64,000 nucleotides of DNA. It comes from Saccopteryx bilineata (Eukaryota > Chordata > Mammalia > Chiroptera > Emballonuridae). The notes under the pieces were generated by a model that saw nothing but the letters and a program-made list of their open reading frames with translations, did not search any database and was not told where the DNA came from. Below, in pieces: positions 31,501 through 46,500 of the stretch. The stretch covers positions 204,165,681-204,229,680 of the forward strand of contig NC_089492.1 of assembly GCF_036850765.1 (NCBI RefSeq). Reading direction: 5' to 3'. Made by a program: the position numbers and the translations under genes. The first letter of the stretch is position 1; every line of letters starts with the position of its first letter.

Positions 31501-34500
31501 AGTAAATCCTCAGCTCCAGGTTCAATTTTCAGAGGCTTGTTCCCAGGGATAGTTGTCGTTGTCTTACTTTAAGATGAGTTTAAAGGGCGTCTCCAAGTGA
31601 TCAGAATAGGTAGATAACTATACGGAACTGAGAGCAAGACGTTTATTTCTCTGGTTAGCAAACTGGGATATTTACCCGCCACAATGACCTGGTCGTTCCT
31701 CCCTAATTTGAAATAGCTCTGAATCGAGGCGTTTTCTCTGGTTTTGTATGGAAGAGACTTAAAGTTCGAGTTCCGGCGCAACATCACATGCCCTTCAAAT
31801 TCACACCTGGCCATCGCCCCCTGGGTTGGATTTACTGATTAAATAAACTGTATGTTAGCAATACCTTCAAGTCGTCTCTCAACACCAGTTTTTTAAACCA
31901 TTTTCACACATTCACAAAGTAAAATAATGTGGCCTTCACTTTGTCTTTGAATCTTGCCCAACTTTTATTTTATAGGAATTGGTGTCAAGATCAAATGAGT
32001 GTGTAATAGCAGCATTTAGGGAGATGAGAAAGGGGCTTGAGTGATTAAACTGTATTTAGTCCTGAATCATCAGGTATTTCTAAATGGAACCCAGTTCACT
32101 AACAACTAGTTGTAAGTCTTGAAGCCCCCCCCAAAAGAAACCCCCAACAGTATCTTTAACATTGAATGTGGTGTGATCTCAGCATGTGAGTCTTAAATGA
32201 TCTTTTGATCTTTGATTCAATGCCACAGAATTCTGCCAGATTTAAGTATAAAAAAGTGGACTGGTATAACCCTTTTGTGGATACTTTTAACTTACTTTGT
32301 AATGGAAAGGTCAGCTATTAACAGCATACGCTGTTGTTTCTGTTTTAGTTGGACTTTGACTCATTTCAGTATACATACTTTTAAATTATGTATGAGTAAT
32401 TGAAGTGACAGAGTTGGGAATTAAATTTAAAAACATATTATTGTGTTTTCATGTCAGAGTTGATGAATACCAACACCCAAGGTACAGCAGAAGCTACTAA
32501 AGTGGGGGTTTGGGGAACAATGAGAGTGGCCCCCTCCCCGCATAAAGGAATCCATTTTCTGTAGAGAATTGAAAAACAATAATAAAACTAAATGTATTTG
32601 CTTTTTATTATCACTGTGTACCTACAGTTCTAGACAGTGTCCGTGATATAAGATAAGATAGTCCCTCTCTCATGCCCCCTCCTCCATTTAATCACTGTAT
32701 TTGAGAGATAGTATTTGACTAACAATATAATTGAATCTAATCCTGGGTAGCCTGGCTGGATTCTGTTGTATACAAATACTATTATATTAAATTACTTCCT
32801 TTCGGTATTGCTAACTTAGTTTGGACAGGGAAATTGCCAATGTCACAGTCCTGGATAGAGATAGCAAACATACATATGCATATTTGCATATATATATTTC
32901 TCAGATAAAATTCTGAAATCTTGACAGAGCAAATTAAGTAATATTAATTATCAAAAAATTACATTATTACATAGAATCAATTCTCAGATGTCCTTGTATT
33001 TGCATTATTTAATACATAATTTAATCTATCTGCCTTCCCTTTTATTACTCTGTATAAGTCAGTATGGGATCCTCTTATTTGGCAGTTTTTATATATTACA
33101 TATTATAAACTAATTATATTACCATAATTTGGATGATAAACCTGCCATTTGGGGAGATAGTGAAGAGAAGGATAGATGTTTTTCCATATGAAACATTTGT
33201 AATTATTTACAACCCATTTTTGTAGATAATTGAGTTAATGACACTTAAAAATGTGTTTCACTTAAATAAATAGGTATATAATTTCTGACTTCTGCAAATA
33301 TTGCCCTAATTCCTTTCTGTTAATCATGTCTTCATAGATTACGCACACTCTGCTTGCAGGAATACTTATCAGGGTTTTAATGGTGAGTATCCTCTTTCAT
33401 TTGCAATAAAATATGTTAGGGAATACATTTCAGCTTTTCTCTTCATACACATAAAGTACTAGTGTAAAAAGTCAGTTCTACTGTGTTTCAGTCAGTGTTT
33501 TTTGTCTCTTGATGTATCACTTCTTAGGATTAATGTCATCATAAATATACTATATTTAGTATTTGAATTAGAGAATTTGGCATAAGAAATAGTTGGGGCT
33601 CTTCATATTTGCTTGAATCTTTGTTTTATTTGAATTATGATTCCTTTAGTTTATTCCAAAAGGCTCTGACTGCATTCTGAGTGATGAATTACAAGAAACT
33701 GGCTGAAATATTTTTGTTTAATTAGAAGCTTTGGTATTGAGTAATGTAGATTAAACAGATTATTGGCTTGGTTCTATATTGCTTCTGTTGTGTTGTTATT
33801 TTGACCTTGATTTCAAGGTTATTTGGTTTAATGTGTTTAAATGTGTTAGTATTTAAAGAGCTGTCTAGAGGAGCACATGAAGAACCTGATTGTTTAGTAA
33901 TATATGCATGATGGAGTTGTGATTACAGAGTTAGATAACATCATGTGAGATATGCAGAATACAATTGAAGTCATTTTGATAGTTATTCAAGTTAAGACTT
34001 TTCAAGACAGGATGATAACACAAAAAACAAACACGGGACAAATTAAAGCGATTTTAAAAAGCATTGCGTAGAGGACCCCAGGGAGTAGAATTAAAATTCT
34101 GATTTTCATGGAAATACAAAAATCAGTTGTTTGTAATATATTCACAAAATCAAACTAAAGCAAAAGTGTTACTAAATAAAGAAGACTATACTACTTTATG
34201 GGAATAATCACCATCCAGTTAACTTCTATTTACCATCTCTAAGAAGTTAGAGAAACTTTGGGCTTGGTGTGTGCTAAAAAGGCTCACTATATAGAAGTAT
34301 TCAATATACAGGGTGGGTAAAAGTTGATTTACAGTTGTGAGTATGTGAAACAGTTTATTCTTACATTATTATTATTGTATTATTTTCCATATGAACAACT
34401 CTAAACCTACTTTTGCCTAGCCCTGTATATTGAGTGCTGAAGAGCATATTTTTGAGTAGGAGAGTGACATAATAAAATTACCAAAGAAAGTTTAATTTGC

Positions 34501-37500
34501 ACCCACATATAGGTTAGATTGAAAATTGAAAATTATCTAGGAAGCCATTTTATAAATTTAGGAATAAGAATTTTAAAAAATTAATTTTTTCATTGATTTG
34601 AGAGAGAGAGAGAGAGAAAGCATCAACTGGCTGTTTCACTTAGTTGTTCCATTTAGTTGTGCACTCATTGATTACTTCTAGTAAGTGCCCACCAGGGATC
34701 GAATCCACGACCTTGGTGTCCTGGGATGATGCTTTATACACTGAGCCACCCAGTCAGGACTGAGCTATAAGGATTTTAAGTTCCTGAACTTGGGAGATAA
34801 AAATAGTAATTTAAAAAAAATGAAGATATTTCTAGAGAAAATTAGCAGAGTTTGCAAGCTGACTAGTAGTGAGTAGAAAATTGGGAAATATGAATAAAAA
34901 TGAATCTAGGATTTTAAACTGGAATGAGTAGGACTAGTGCTTTTACTAAAGAGTGATTTAGAAGGATAGAAAGCCATGACCTCCAGTAGGATTTACTAGA
35001 GAGTTGGATTTCGTGTCTAAATATAGGGCTTCAGAATGCAGGGCCAGAAACTTAACTTTCTTAATGTATAGTGTTGCAAAAAGCTCTGTCACTATTGTTA
35101 GTACTTTTATTTTTTCTTTTACCTTTAGCTCCAACAGTGGTTGTCATATGAGGAGGTGATTGTTAGACTTCTCTGGGGAAATATTTCAAAGTATATCTGT
35201 TCAGGTCATGCTCTAGTCCTCTTGAATCTTAATTATAGGGCAAGTGGTCCCTGGCTGTATATGTTATGGAAAAGTACTGAGTGATTTTGGAATGCACCTC
35301 TGGTTAAAGACCACTGCTTGAGGTCTGGGTTATATACATTTTTTTCCCTACATTTTTAAAATCAGAAACCTAATTTCAGGGATATAATTTGACTTCATTC
35401 AACAGTTATTTTTGGAGTGACTGTTGTGTATCAGATACTGTTCTAGGAGTTGGCAGTATAGCACTGAGGAAAAAGGGACAAATATTCTTGCCCTTCTGGA
35501 GCATACAGTCTAATGGGATGAAATGAACAATAAACATAGTAATGAAATAACATGTAAAATGGTAATTGCTAGGAGAAAAATAACCCAGGGAAGGGTGCTG
35601 TGTGTTGTGTGTGTGTGTGTGTAAGAGAGAGAGAATGAATTTTAAAGTAGCTGGTGCAGGACTCACTGAGAAGGTGACATTTGAGCATAGATTTAAGGGA
35701 GGTGAGGGTGCAAGTCATAAGGCTATCTAGAAGAATGCTATAGGCTTTAGGTAATAAAAGGTATGTAATTAGCAAGTGAAGCTAACAATGCACTTATAAC
35801 CATTAGCACTGTTTTTTTTTTTTATTTAGGTGAGAAGAAGGGAGATAATGAGGCAGACTCCTGCATGCACCCTGACTGGGATCCACTGGGTAACCCTGTC
35901 TGGGGCTGATGCTCAAGTACCAAGCTAATTTTAGTGCCTTAGGCTGATGCTTTTGGACCAACTGAACTATCCTCAGCACTAGGGGCCATGCCGGAACCAA
36001 TTGAGCCGCTGGCTGTGGGAGGGGAAGCCGGAGATGGGGTAGGGAGATGGTTGCTTCTCCTGTGTTCCCTGACTGGAACTGAACTTGGGGTGTCCATACA
36101 CCAGGCCGACACTCGATCCACTGTTTATTTAAAAAACAAAACAAAACGGGGCCAGCACTGTATTTTCCAGTGGCTGAAATGAACTGGATGACATTGGAGA
36201 ACATGTCAAGATACAAATTTCCTCCCCACCATTTCTTGGGAGAAAGTTGTATTTTACATGTTTCCATGTTTCTTTCTTCATAATATGTCTTCTTATATCA
36301 GCAGACAAAAAAACGGAGGGCATTCAACATAGAGGGAAAGCAGGAACAAAGGTAGGGCTGAGAGAATTGTGTTTCAGAGAGATGTAAGAAGACTGACTTG
36401 ACTAGAGCAGAACATTTTTGCCTAGCAGGCTTAACACAAATTTAGAGTGGTGAGCTGTAGCCGAAAGGCATTGAAAATGAAAGGTAATGTGCTCATATCT
36501 AAGAAGCAGTGGAAAGGGAAGACATGAAAGAGTTGTGCGAGTGAACACTCCAGATACAGGGAAAGAGCATTCCGGCAGAGGGAGCAGTGAGTGCAAAAGT
36601 AGGTGTGTGTTATATTTAAGGAACAGCAAGGGGCCTAAGTATAGCTGGAGTAACTGGAGTGAAGGGGGGGGGGCGATAGTAGATGAAGTTAAAAGGTGAT
36701 GGGGCTGATCATATAAGACAGAACTTCTTGGCACTGTTAACATTTTGGACTAGATAATTTTTGTTGAGGACTGATGTCTTGTGCCTTGTAGAATATATTT
36801 AGCAACATCCTTGGGCTCTGCACTAGATGTGAGTAGCACACAGCCTTCAGTTGTGACAACCAGAAATATTTTCAGATAACTTGCCAAATGTCCCCTAGGG
36901 CAGTGGTCCCCAACCTTTTTTGGGCCACGGACCAGTTTAATGTCAGAAAATATTTTCATGGATTAGCCTTTAGGGTGGGATGGATAAATGTATCACATGA
37001 CCAAGACAAGCATCAAGAGTGAGTCTTAGATGGATATAACAGAGGGAATCTGGTCATTTTTAAAAAATAAAACATCGTTCAGACTTAAGTATAAATAAAA
37101 CTGAAATAATGTAAGTTATTTATTTCTCTGTGGACCGGTACCGGTCTGCGGCCCGGGGGTTTGGGACCACTACCCTAACGGGACAAAATTGCTTCTGGTT
37201 AAGAACCACTGGTAGAGCCTTGTAAATTAAGGCTTTGGCTTTACTTGGAATAAGATGGGAAAGCCTTAGAAAGGACTGAACCTTGAACATATTTTAACTG
37301 AAATTTTAACAGAATTATTTCAGCTATTTTCTTTAGAATAAACAAAGGGAGCAAAAGTGGAAGCAGGAAAACTAGTTAGGAGGCTGTTGGAATCATGTAG
37401 GTTGAGAGATGCTGGTGGCCTGCACCAGATTACTAGTATGGAGGTGGTGAAAAGGGGTACCATTCAAGACTTAGTATCATACAACTTTAATATTTTGATC

Positions 37501-40500
37501 ATAAGTCAGTTGATTTTTCCTACTACACAGCTTCTCCTTGTGATTTAATTTTATGTTTTTGCATTTTTTGAGCTTATTATAAGAGAATGATTAAAGTGAT
37601 AAAATAGATTTGATTTAAACTACTAGATCACTTATTTTTGAGTCACTTTCTAATTTAATAGTAAAGATGTTATCTTATTAGTTTTATTTAAGTTATTTTT
37701 AAATTCATTTGAATAACCTAAATGTTATTTATATATAGTATAAACAATCTATATCCCTTTAATCACAAAGATTATGTACAATATGAAGATAGTGCCTCTT
37801 TTTTTTTAAGATAGTGTCTTTTTTCCTTTTTAATTAACTGAATAGTCACAGTACTATCAAAAATAAGCAATGTCATTGCTATGTGGAAGTAGCTCTGTTA
37901 AGTTTTGGGTACCACACAGTACCTGGCACAAAGTGTTCCATGATTATTAGTAAGTTATGACTCATTATGAAATAAAAACGCATGGAATTGAAAAACTAAA
38001 GGCAGCCTCTGTTAACTCAAAATAGAAACTAGCAGAAATAACAAAGTAAAAGTTTTTTTGCTTTGTGTACCTGACTGGAATCTAAGATTATTTTTGATGT
38101 GAGGCCTTAGAAGCCTTTTGTTTTGAAAACTTAATTTTTATCTGAAAATTGTCTTCTATCTGAGGTCAATGAGCATATATTATATTGTATAGTCACAAGC
38201 TCAAAAAAAAATTGACTATTAGTCTAGAACTGTGTTGTCTAATATAGTGGCCAGTAGTCATATGTGATTATTGAGCACATTCAGTGTGAATAGTGTGAAT
38301 TGTAGTGTGCCGGATATGTAAATCACACACAATTTGAAGTCTTAATATAAAAAACAATGTAAAATAGGTTATTAAATATTTTTTATATTGATAAGCATTT
38401 TGTACTCTATTACATTGAATTTCATTGTATGTCTTACACTCTTAAAGGATCTTTTTACCATGTATGATCCTGTAATATCAAGCATTATTTGGAAAATAAT
38501 TGGTTTGCAGAGTTATTCAGATTTCCCAAATAAGATTGACAGATTTTATTGTACAGTATAAAAAATTGTTAATACTGCTACCAATTTTATTAGAAAAACT
38601 TTTTTTTTTTGTATTTTTCTGAAGTGAGAAGGGGGGGCGGCAGACAGACTCCCTCCTGCGCCCAACTGGGATCCACCCAGCATGCCCACCAAGGAGTGAT
38701 GCTCTGCCCATCTGAGGTGTAGCTACACTGCAACTGGAGCCATTTTAGTGCCTGAGGCAGAGGCCATGGAGCCATCCTCAGCACCTGGGCCAACTTTGCT
38801 CCCATGGAGCTTTGGCTGCAGGAGGGGAAGAGAGAGATAGAGAAAGGAGAGGGGGAAGGGTGGAGAAGCAGATGGGCGCTTCTCCTGTGTGCCCTGGCCA
38901 GGAATCAAACTTGGGACTTCCACACTTGGGGCTGATGCTCTACCACTGAGCCAACCTGCCAGGGCTTATTAGAAATTTTTTTTAAGTATTGAGAAGCTGT
39001 CAAGCTCAAGATAGTACATAAAAGTTTTATAAAATTTTAATTTTCCTTGACTTTTATCATTGGCAACAAATACTTTTACTTATTTTTCCTGAAGTGAGTG
39101 TTTTATTTTATTTTTGAGAAAATGTCTGTTGGCTGACCTAATCTGAAAGCCATAGTTTTTGGATGTCAGTCTGTCTTTCTGGTAAAAATAATATTTCTTA
39201 AACAACATTCCTTGTAAAAGTGGCTAATTCATTTCACAAACCAAACACAGAGTGGTTTTTCCTGGAGAGAACTGTGGTATTTTGATAGGTAGCAAAATTG
39301 CTTTATGTGTTATGTGCACTTCCCATTTTACTACACAGTATTAGGAAGTAAGTATACTCAAAGGTTATGATTTAATAAAATTAACCATTCTACTGCTTCA
39401 TCGGGGGCATTCTTAAGTGAAGGTGGCTTTTTTATTTTATTATTTTTACTGCAAGTATGCAATGTTGAAGAATACGACTGTTAGTACAGTCTGGTCCCAT
39501 TGCCTTGATTTGTGCTACAATGCCAGTAGTTTTACTCTTCAGTGCTTTTGTATCTTCAGTGCAATGTCACCACTGCAGAAGGCAAATAATGTCTTAGTAT
39601 TATTTAAGAAAATAGTTTCACCTTGTGGACCCTCTGAAAGGGCTTTGGCAACTTCCAATGGTTAGCATACTGTTCCTTGAGAACTGCTGCTCAAGGGTGT
39701 TTACAAAATTAGAAGTCAGACCCTGACCACACGGTTAGTGTACGTTTTAGTTGAGGCTACAAATGGGAATATAAGGCAGAGTATAATAAGCACCAGATAA
39801 GAGCTACAGACTTTTATAGATATTCAGAAGAAAAATGATAATGACCTGAGACAATAGCGATAGGATTGCTATTTGAAATGAACTTAAAAAGATTTGAAGA
39901 TTTCAGTAAACAGATATTTGGAGTAGAGGGGAATGTTTCTTTCATGTAGAAGCAACAGCATGAAGCCAGAGGGACAGATACTTATGGGACTTTGGGAAAA
40001 TCATTTAATCTCTTTTGACTTCAGTTTCTAATCTATAATACAAGGATATTGAATTTGGCCATTTCCAGGTTTAAAGTTGCAAAATTACAAGTAATATTTT
40101 TAAAGTTCTGCTGTTGGTATTGTTGTTAGGAACAAAAATATTTAAATAAATGTAATTAAAATGTATTTAATGTTTTAAAAATATAAATTAAGGTATTTGC
40201 TCTGTATACTATTGCATTTATTAGGGCATAAAATTTGGGGATGGTGGTAATGAAGGATTTTAAAGGACCTAAGGAAACACATTCTAAATGGTTTTCACAT
40301 TTTCTAAAAATTTTTATAATCATAGTAAATTCATTTTATTACCTTATTTATTTTTTATGTCAGAGGTTGAATTAGACTTGCAGTGTAATAAAATGTACTT
40401 AGTACTCTTACTGTACTGGACATTTTATTAGTGTGTACATTGCTAGAATTCACATTAATTGACTTATTCAAAGTACGTATTTGAGATTTAAATATTTGTT

Positions 40501-43500
40501 GAGTCATTATTTACAGGCACAGAACCACAGATTGGCCCCACTCTGATTTTTTTCTTTTTAAAAATAACAATTTCAGTTACTATCTTAAGTAATTGAAACT
40601 TAGTTAATTGAAAATGTGGTTGCTTCTGGGATTTTAGATATTTTGAGAGTGTATTGATGCAGAAAACTATACTTATAACAAAAATTCTTCCCTTTTGACA
40701 TTAATGCTGTTTTTTCTTGAGAATAGTAATTTTTTATTATTAATAACATATTCTGTAGTGTCTAATACCATGCTTTATAGTAGCACCCTACTCAAATAAA
40801 TATGGTTAAGTTGAAAATAATTCCAGTGTAAAACTTTTTGGTTGCCATTGTCTTTCTTTGAAATATTATGTTTCAATGGCAAATCTGATTTTTCAGTAAA
40901 TTATCTGTATTTTTTTTTCAGTGTCTAGTGTGACTTTGGCTTAAATGTTACTGATGATTAATATGAATATCTTGTGTTTTTGCAGAGATTCCTGGAAAGA
41001 ATGGTATATTTTAACAACCTTTTGTTCCTTACTCTTTTAGGAATGGATCGTGATTATGGCCCTGGATCTTATGGAGGTCTGGCATTCAAGAGTATTTATC
41101 TAAAAATTCTTCTTTTGAGTGCCGGTAAAGGTGAGCGTTACTTAATTTTTTTCTTTTTAAACTCTTTATAGGGATGGATCGTGACTATGGCCATGGATCC
41201 TATGGGGGTCAAAGATCCATGGACTCCTACCTAAACCAGTCATATGGCATGGACAATCACAGTGGTGGTGGTGGGGGTAGCAGGTAAATTGCTTAATCAC
41301 TTGGCCAAATAATTAGAAGACTATATAAGATTCTAGATATTTTAATTTAAGAATTCCTTAGGCATGTTATGTACTTGAACTTCACTATTTGGTATTGAAT
41401 AATCACCTTAAATGTTTAAAGGTGTTAATTAGTGGTTATTATATAAATTGTTTCGGAATCTTTGGCAGACATTATCTTAGGAACCTCAGATAACTATTAT
41501 CATTTCAGTATAGTAGCCTTAAGATTTTCTGTCTTTACCAGTGAATATTTCTTTTACTTTTTTCACTTTTAACTCCTTATCAATCAGAATGTCCTGAACA
41601 AATGATATAAAAATGTTATTGGAAATATATGTGAAGCTTTTTCTTACTGATTTTTAAAGTCTTTCCTAATGTGGAAGGCTGTGGAAAGCAGCAAAGCAGT
41701 CTTTGACTAGAATGGGTTTAACTGAACTAGCCTAGCCATATTTAATTTCTAAGAAACATTTAAGATAGTAATTTTTTTAATTTTAATTTTAAAACAAGTT
41801 AGAAGAGCATATTATAATAATAAAAATGTTCTTTATATCATGTCTTGGTAATTTATAGGCAGGTACTGATGACACCCAAAACACTTTTTATCTAGGCTAG
41901 GAGCATTGTATTAAAGCCACAAATATTATGTCTCTTGCTTATTTCAATGCACTAGAGTTTAGAATGTATTTTTATTTTTCTGTTGATACTGTGGAAAGCT
42001 TAAATCTAGTTGAATAGGCTTCAATGTGGACCATTTTTCAGACAAAAGGGGTCTACTTTTTGAGACACAAAGATTTCCATTAAATAGCAGTAAAACTAGT
42101 TAGAAAACATTTGAAAATATCATCCTTCTTCATAAATTGAAGGATCTGGATTCCTTAAGGATGGACTGGATGATGTTTACTTTTTTCTTTCTGCTTCAAG
42201 TGTGCCACTGTGGTTTTTAGTAGAGAAAAATCAAGAAAGTGAACAGCTCTGACAATTTAGCATATATGATAGATGTTTTGAAAAATGTAGTTGAAAAGAG
42301 GAATAATTTTTATATGGTCACTAGGGTTCGGGAATAAATAGTACCTTCTATTTAGTGATCTGTAAATAATTGAAATGTAACACATTTAAATGTTTTAATA
42401 TATCAGTTATTGCCTTGTTACATTGTAAATGTAATGTATATAAATTATGTAGATGTTTTTCATCTCCTGTGTAATTGTGGGCCTTTATAAAACTATGTTG
42501 TAAGGTATCAAGTATACTTTGGATTTATGAGAAGTAAGATGATTTGTTTCTTCTGTTGACTATTAAAACCTTAAGGAGACTGTGTGCTCCCTTTTTTTAG
42601 AGTAGTTTTATGTGATAATTTCCTGAATTTTTAAAAATAATTTAAGACATTATAAAATGTATTCTTTATTATCTGCCTTGGAAATTCATATGCAGAGGGT
42701 ATATGTTGATGGTCCTGTACTTTTATGTTTTATTTATGTGCTTATCCTTCTAGATTTGTTAGATTTACTAGTCTTTAAGTGAAAAATGACAGGATTGATT
42801 ATTGACCTTAGCCAAATATTGGCAGATTGTCAAATTTTATAATTGGAGATATTTCTCTGAATTTTGACTACCACAAACAATGAAGCAGTTTTGTGATATA
42901 GATTATTGAGGGTGCGAAAGGATCTCTCTGTGTCACAAATAGCCTATATCTGTGTAGTCTTCAATTTGTGTCCCTATTGAAAGACAAAATATTGTAATAT
43001 TTTGTTTTTCCAATATTGGGGATGGATTCAAAGAAAGTTTGAATAGTTTATGAATTTTAGCAAATGACTTTTTCTAAGACTAGGGCTGGGCTTAAATAAT
43101 TACAGACAAATCTTTTTAATAAAATAGTAAAACTGCTGAAAAGCAGATTTTAAAGCTAAGCTTTATTTAACTCAATTCATATTTAAAAACTGACTCAGGT
43201 AGCTTTCTATCTGGTCTCATGTTGAATTGCCCAGCCCTAATCAAGTGTGAACAAAAGTAGAACTGTGCAAACCAATATGATATAAATGAATTTTAGTTGA
43301 TAAATGTCATCTGATAATTTGCTTTTTGAATTGTCTAACATTAGTAAGCTTACTTTTGTTTTTTCCCTCACTGTGCAACTTTTCCAGGTTTGGACCTTAT
43401 GAGTCTTACGACTCCAGGTCTTCTCTGGGTGGGCGAGATCTGTACAGATCTGGCTATGGTTTTAATGAACCCGAACAAAGCCGCTTCGGAGGTAGTTATG

Positions 43501-46500
43501 GTGGTCGATTTGAGAGCTCCTACCGGAATAGCCTTGACTCTTTCGGAGGTAGAAACCAGGGCGGGTCTAGCTGGGAAGCACCTTACTCCCGTTCAAAATT
43601 GAGGCCTGGGTTTATGGAGGACAGAGGAAGAGAGAATTACTCTTCCTACAGCAGTTTTTCTTCACCCCATATGAAGCCTGCACCTGTAGGCTCTCGGGGG
43701 AGAGGAACGCCTGCTTATCCTGAAAGTACGTTTGGAAGCAGAAACTATGATGCTTTTGGAGGACCATCAACAGGCAGAGGCCGAGGCCGAGGAGTAAGTA
43801 CAACAGAATCTTTTCAGATTCTTTTCACTAGTCACTCTTTTAAACCCTTTCAAGACCATGGTTTTCAACTAGAATAAGCACTGTTCATCCCAGTGTATTT
43901 TGAAGCAAAAGCTGAGTCATAAGCATAATTTTTAGGTTGCCTATAAATCTTTTTCCAGCACCTCAGAAAATACGTTAAGTGGCAGTGTGAGATGGTTGTT
44001 CATAAAGTTTTGCCAAATCTCCCTTTATTAAAAAGGTGAAGATGTTAGGTTTGGTCTAAAAGGGGTTAAAAGGAGTTGCATTTTTCCTTGTAAACACTAG
44101 CAGTTTTGCTGGTGGAACAGTTCTTGGATTATTATAAAAGGTAACTGAAAACTTTTGGAGTCTTTGAGTAGGTTAAAGGTGCAATGTATGATAAAATGTT
44201 TATACTTTGCTACTAAACTCTAGCACGTAGAATTTCTTCAAAGCTCCATATCATATTAAACACGAGACTAAAAGTTGGCGATAGTTTAGGGTAGCTAGCT
44301 GTGTTTATATGGTGAAGAAGTTGATAAGTATAGGTTGTAGAATGATTTGTGGTCAGTATAATTTTGCTAACTCACTCTCTTATAATATGTCCTATTGCTG
44401 GGTGTTCTCTTTTCTCTGTCACTAGTTTTACTATAGAGAAATAATTTCCTACCTGTATACATGTTTATGGCTCCTTCCTAGGAAGTAATATTTTGTAAAT
44501 TATTGCTTAAATGAGCAGATACATTAGTCTTCAAGGGTTTAATTTCAGGATATAAAGGGTTAAGATTATGGTTATGTTCTTAGGTTACTTAACTAATGTG
44601 AAATTTTACCTAGTTAAGTGAGTGTAGGTTATGGGGTTATGTAGTTTGATCATCTAAAGAACACTGTATTTTTGCTGTAATGTAAGGAATGTGTTTTTTG
44701 GGTTTTTTTTTTGTATAGTCAGTTGCTCTTAATATTCTCTTTGCAGAGTAATGTACTTCTGATAAAAAGAATATAGGGTACACGTTTTTTACCGTTCTTT
44801 AGCTATTTTGGTATATCAATGTAGCATGTCATGCATTTAGAAACTGCATTTTTAAGTTAACTTACGTGATATGCATTGCACCTTTAATGGATAATTAATG
44901 AAGATTTTTCTGATGTGATTGTATGCATTACCTGGAAACACTAATTTATTCAAGTCTACTAAGTTAGGTAGTCTAAGCATAATAAACAAATGGAAGCAAC
45001 TGATTATGTTGTTGTTTCACTATACTTTATGTTGTAGGTTAATTGAAAATAGTTGGGGTAAAATTTGAAAACACTTAACAGTTTCTATACTGTATATTAT
45101 TTATTTTATAGGCAAATGATTTTAGACTTCAAGTATCAATTTTGTTTTCATAATACAAAAACAAGTATTCCTGTACTTTGTATTTACCAGTCTAGTCTGA
45201 ATGGACTTTTCTTTCTTCCCTCCTGTCATTGAGGTAGACGAACCAATAGGATTTTCTTTTTTGATCTTCACTTGTACAATTCCCATTGGATCCTTCTCTT
45301 CAGATTACTCCTCAAAAATCTTTATCTTCTAATAGTAAGGTTAGCATAACAAATTTCTATGGACACGTGACCTGTTGATGTAGTGGATTTTGTTAATAAG
45401 AGAAGAGGAAAGGACACAGAGTCATTTTGTTGTATGACTCTTCGTCTGTAAACTTTTGCTTCTCAGGCTTCTGGGTCAGAATATGTTTCTCTAGAATGTG
45501 AATGGAACGTCAGATGCAGTTCTTTATCTGAAGTGTGTCTTGGAAGTTGATGCATGGTTATGCTTTAACTCTCCTATTTCATACTAATGTTCCATCTCGC
45601 CTTCTCATTCATTCCCTTTTTCAACAGGGAGAAATCCTAAATGATTTCTGGATCTTTTTTACTTCAAACTTCAAATATGATTTTCTTTGTATTCCTTAGT
45701 TTTAAGCCAGGCTTCATAAAATAAAATTTCTTTTAAGGTCTTTCATGGGAAAATACCAAATAAGAACTCTGAAGAGGAGTTGTCAGAGAGTTGTACAAGT
45801 GGTAGTATTCTTTGACAGGCACATATTGATTATGATCTCTAGTAATTTTGAATTGTAAAAATAAAAAATAGGTAGGAAATATCCATATTTGTTCTACTGG
45901 AAATAAAAATACTAATACACTGGATTTGAGTTCATGTAATAATTTGCAGTTTTTCAGTGTGTTTATTCAGAGTGGACATGTAAAATTTAGTTACATTCTG
46001 GGGAATTTTCAGGTAAAATTATTAGGTAGATGACATACACATTTTGTATGAATTCATTCTTTATCTTTGGATATTATGCTAATATTTCTTGATTTCACAA
46101 ATTTGCAGCATATGAGTGATTTTGGAAGCATTCATAGACCTGGAATTGTTGTTGACTATCAAAACAAATCTGCCAATGTGACAGTTGCTGCTACAAGAGG
46201 AATAAAGAGAAAAATGATGCAACCATTTAATAAGCCCGGTGGAGCCTTTATCAAGAAACCCAAGCTAGCAAAACCCGTGGAAAAAATGAGCCTCAGCAAA
46301 TCACCTAGTAAGTAAGAAAACATAATTGCTATGGTTCAGGATACTTTCTATCTTTTAAAAAAATTTAGTGCTTTTAGGTAATTTTTTCATGTTTCTACAG
46401 ACAAACTAGAAATTAGTTTTGTGAATCCCCTAATACAGTTATTAATCATGAATGTTAAAATACTTTTTAAGTTTTCATGCCCTGGTCTACTTCTTTTCCT

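Larger units (their letters stand above)
33383..41040 (+). other. ZNF326 intron 2 (7.7 kb)
   Basis: Holds a mariner-type miniature element, SINEs of three families, an L2 remnant in three pieces and a small hAT derivative, all listed separately. The rest, notably 33.4-34.3 kb and 39.0-41.0 kb, is AT-rich sequence in which I see no gene. Confidence 0.75.

Noticed and set aside
30757..31572. Several overlapping open frames on both strands around the ZNF326 start
   Set aside because: They follow from GC-rich, stop-poor CpG-island sequence; no splice structure or known protein fits.
43794..43877. Extension of ZNF326 exon 5 by 28 codons
   Set aside because: A strong GTAAGT donor ends the exon at 43793 and exon 6 continues the known protein; the extension is intron read-through to a stop.
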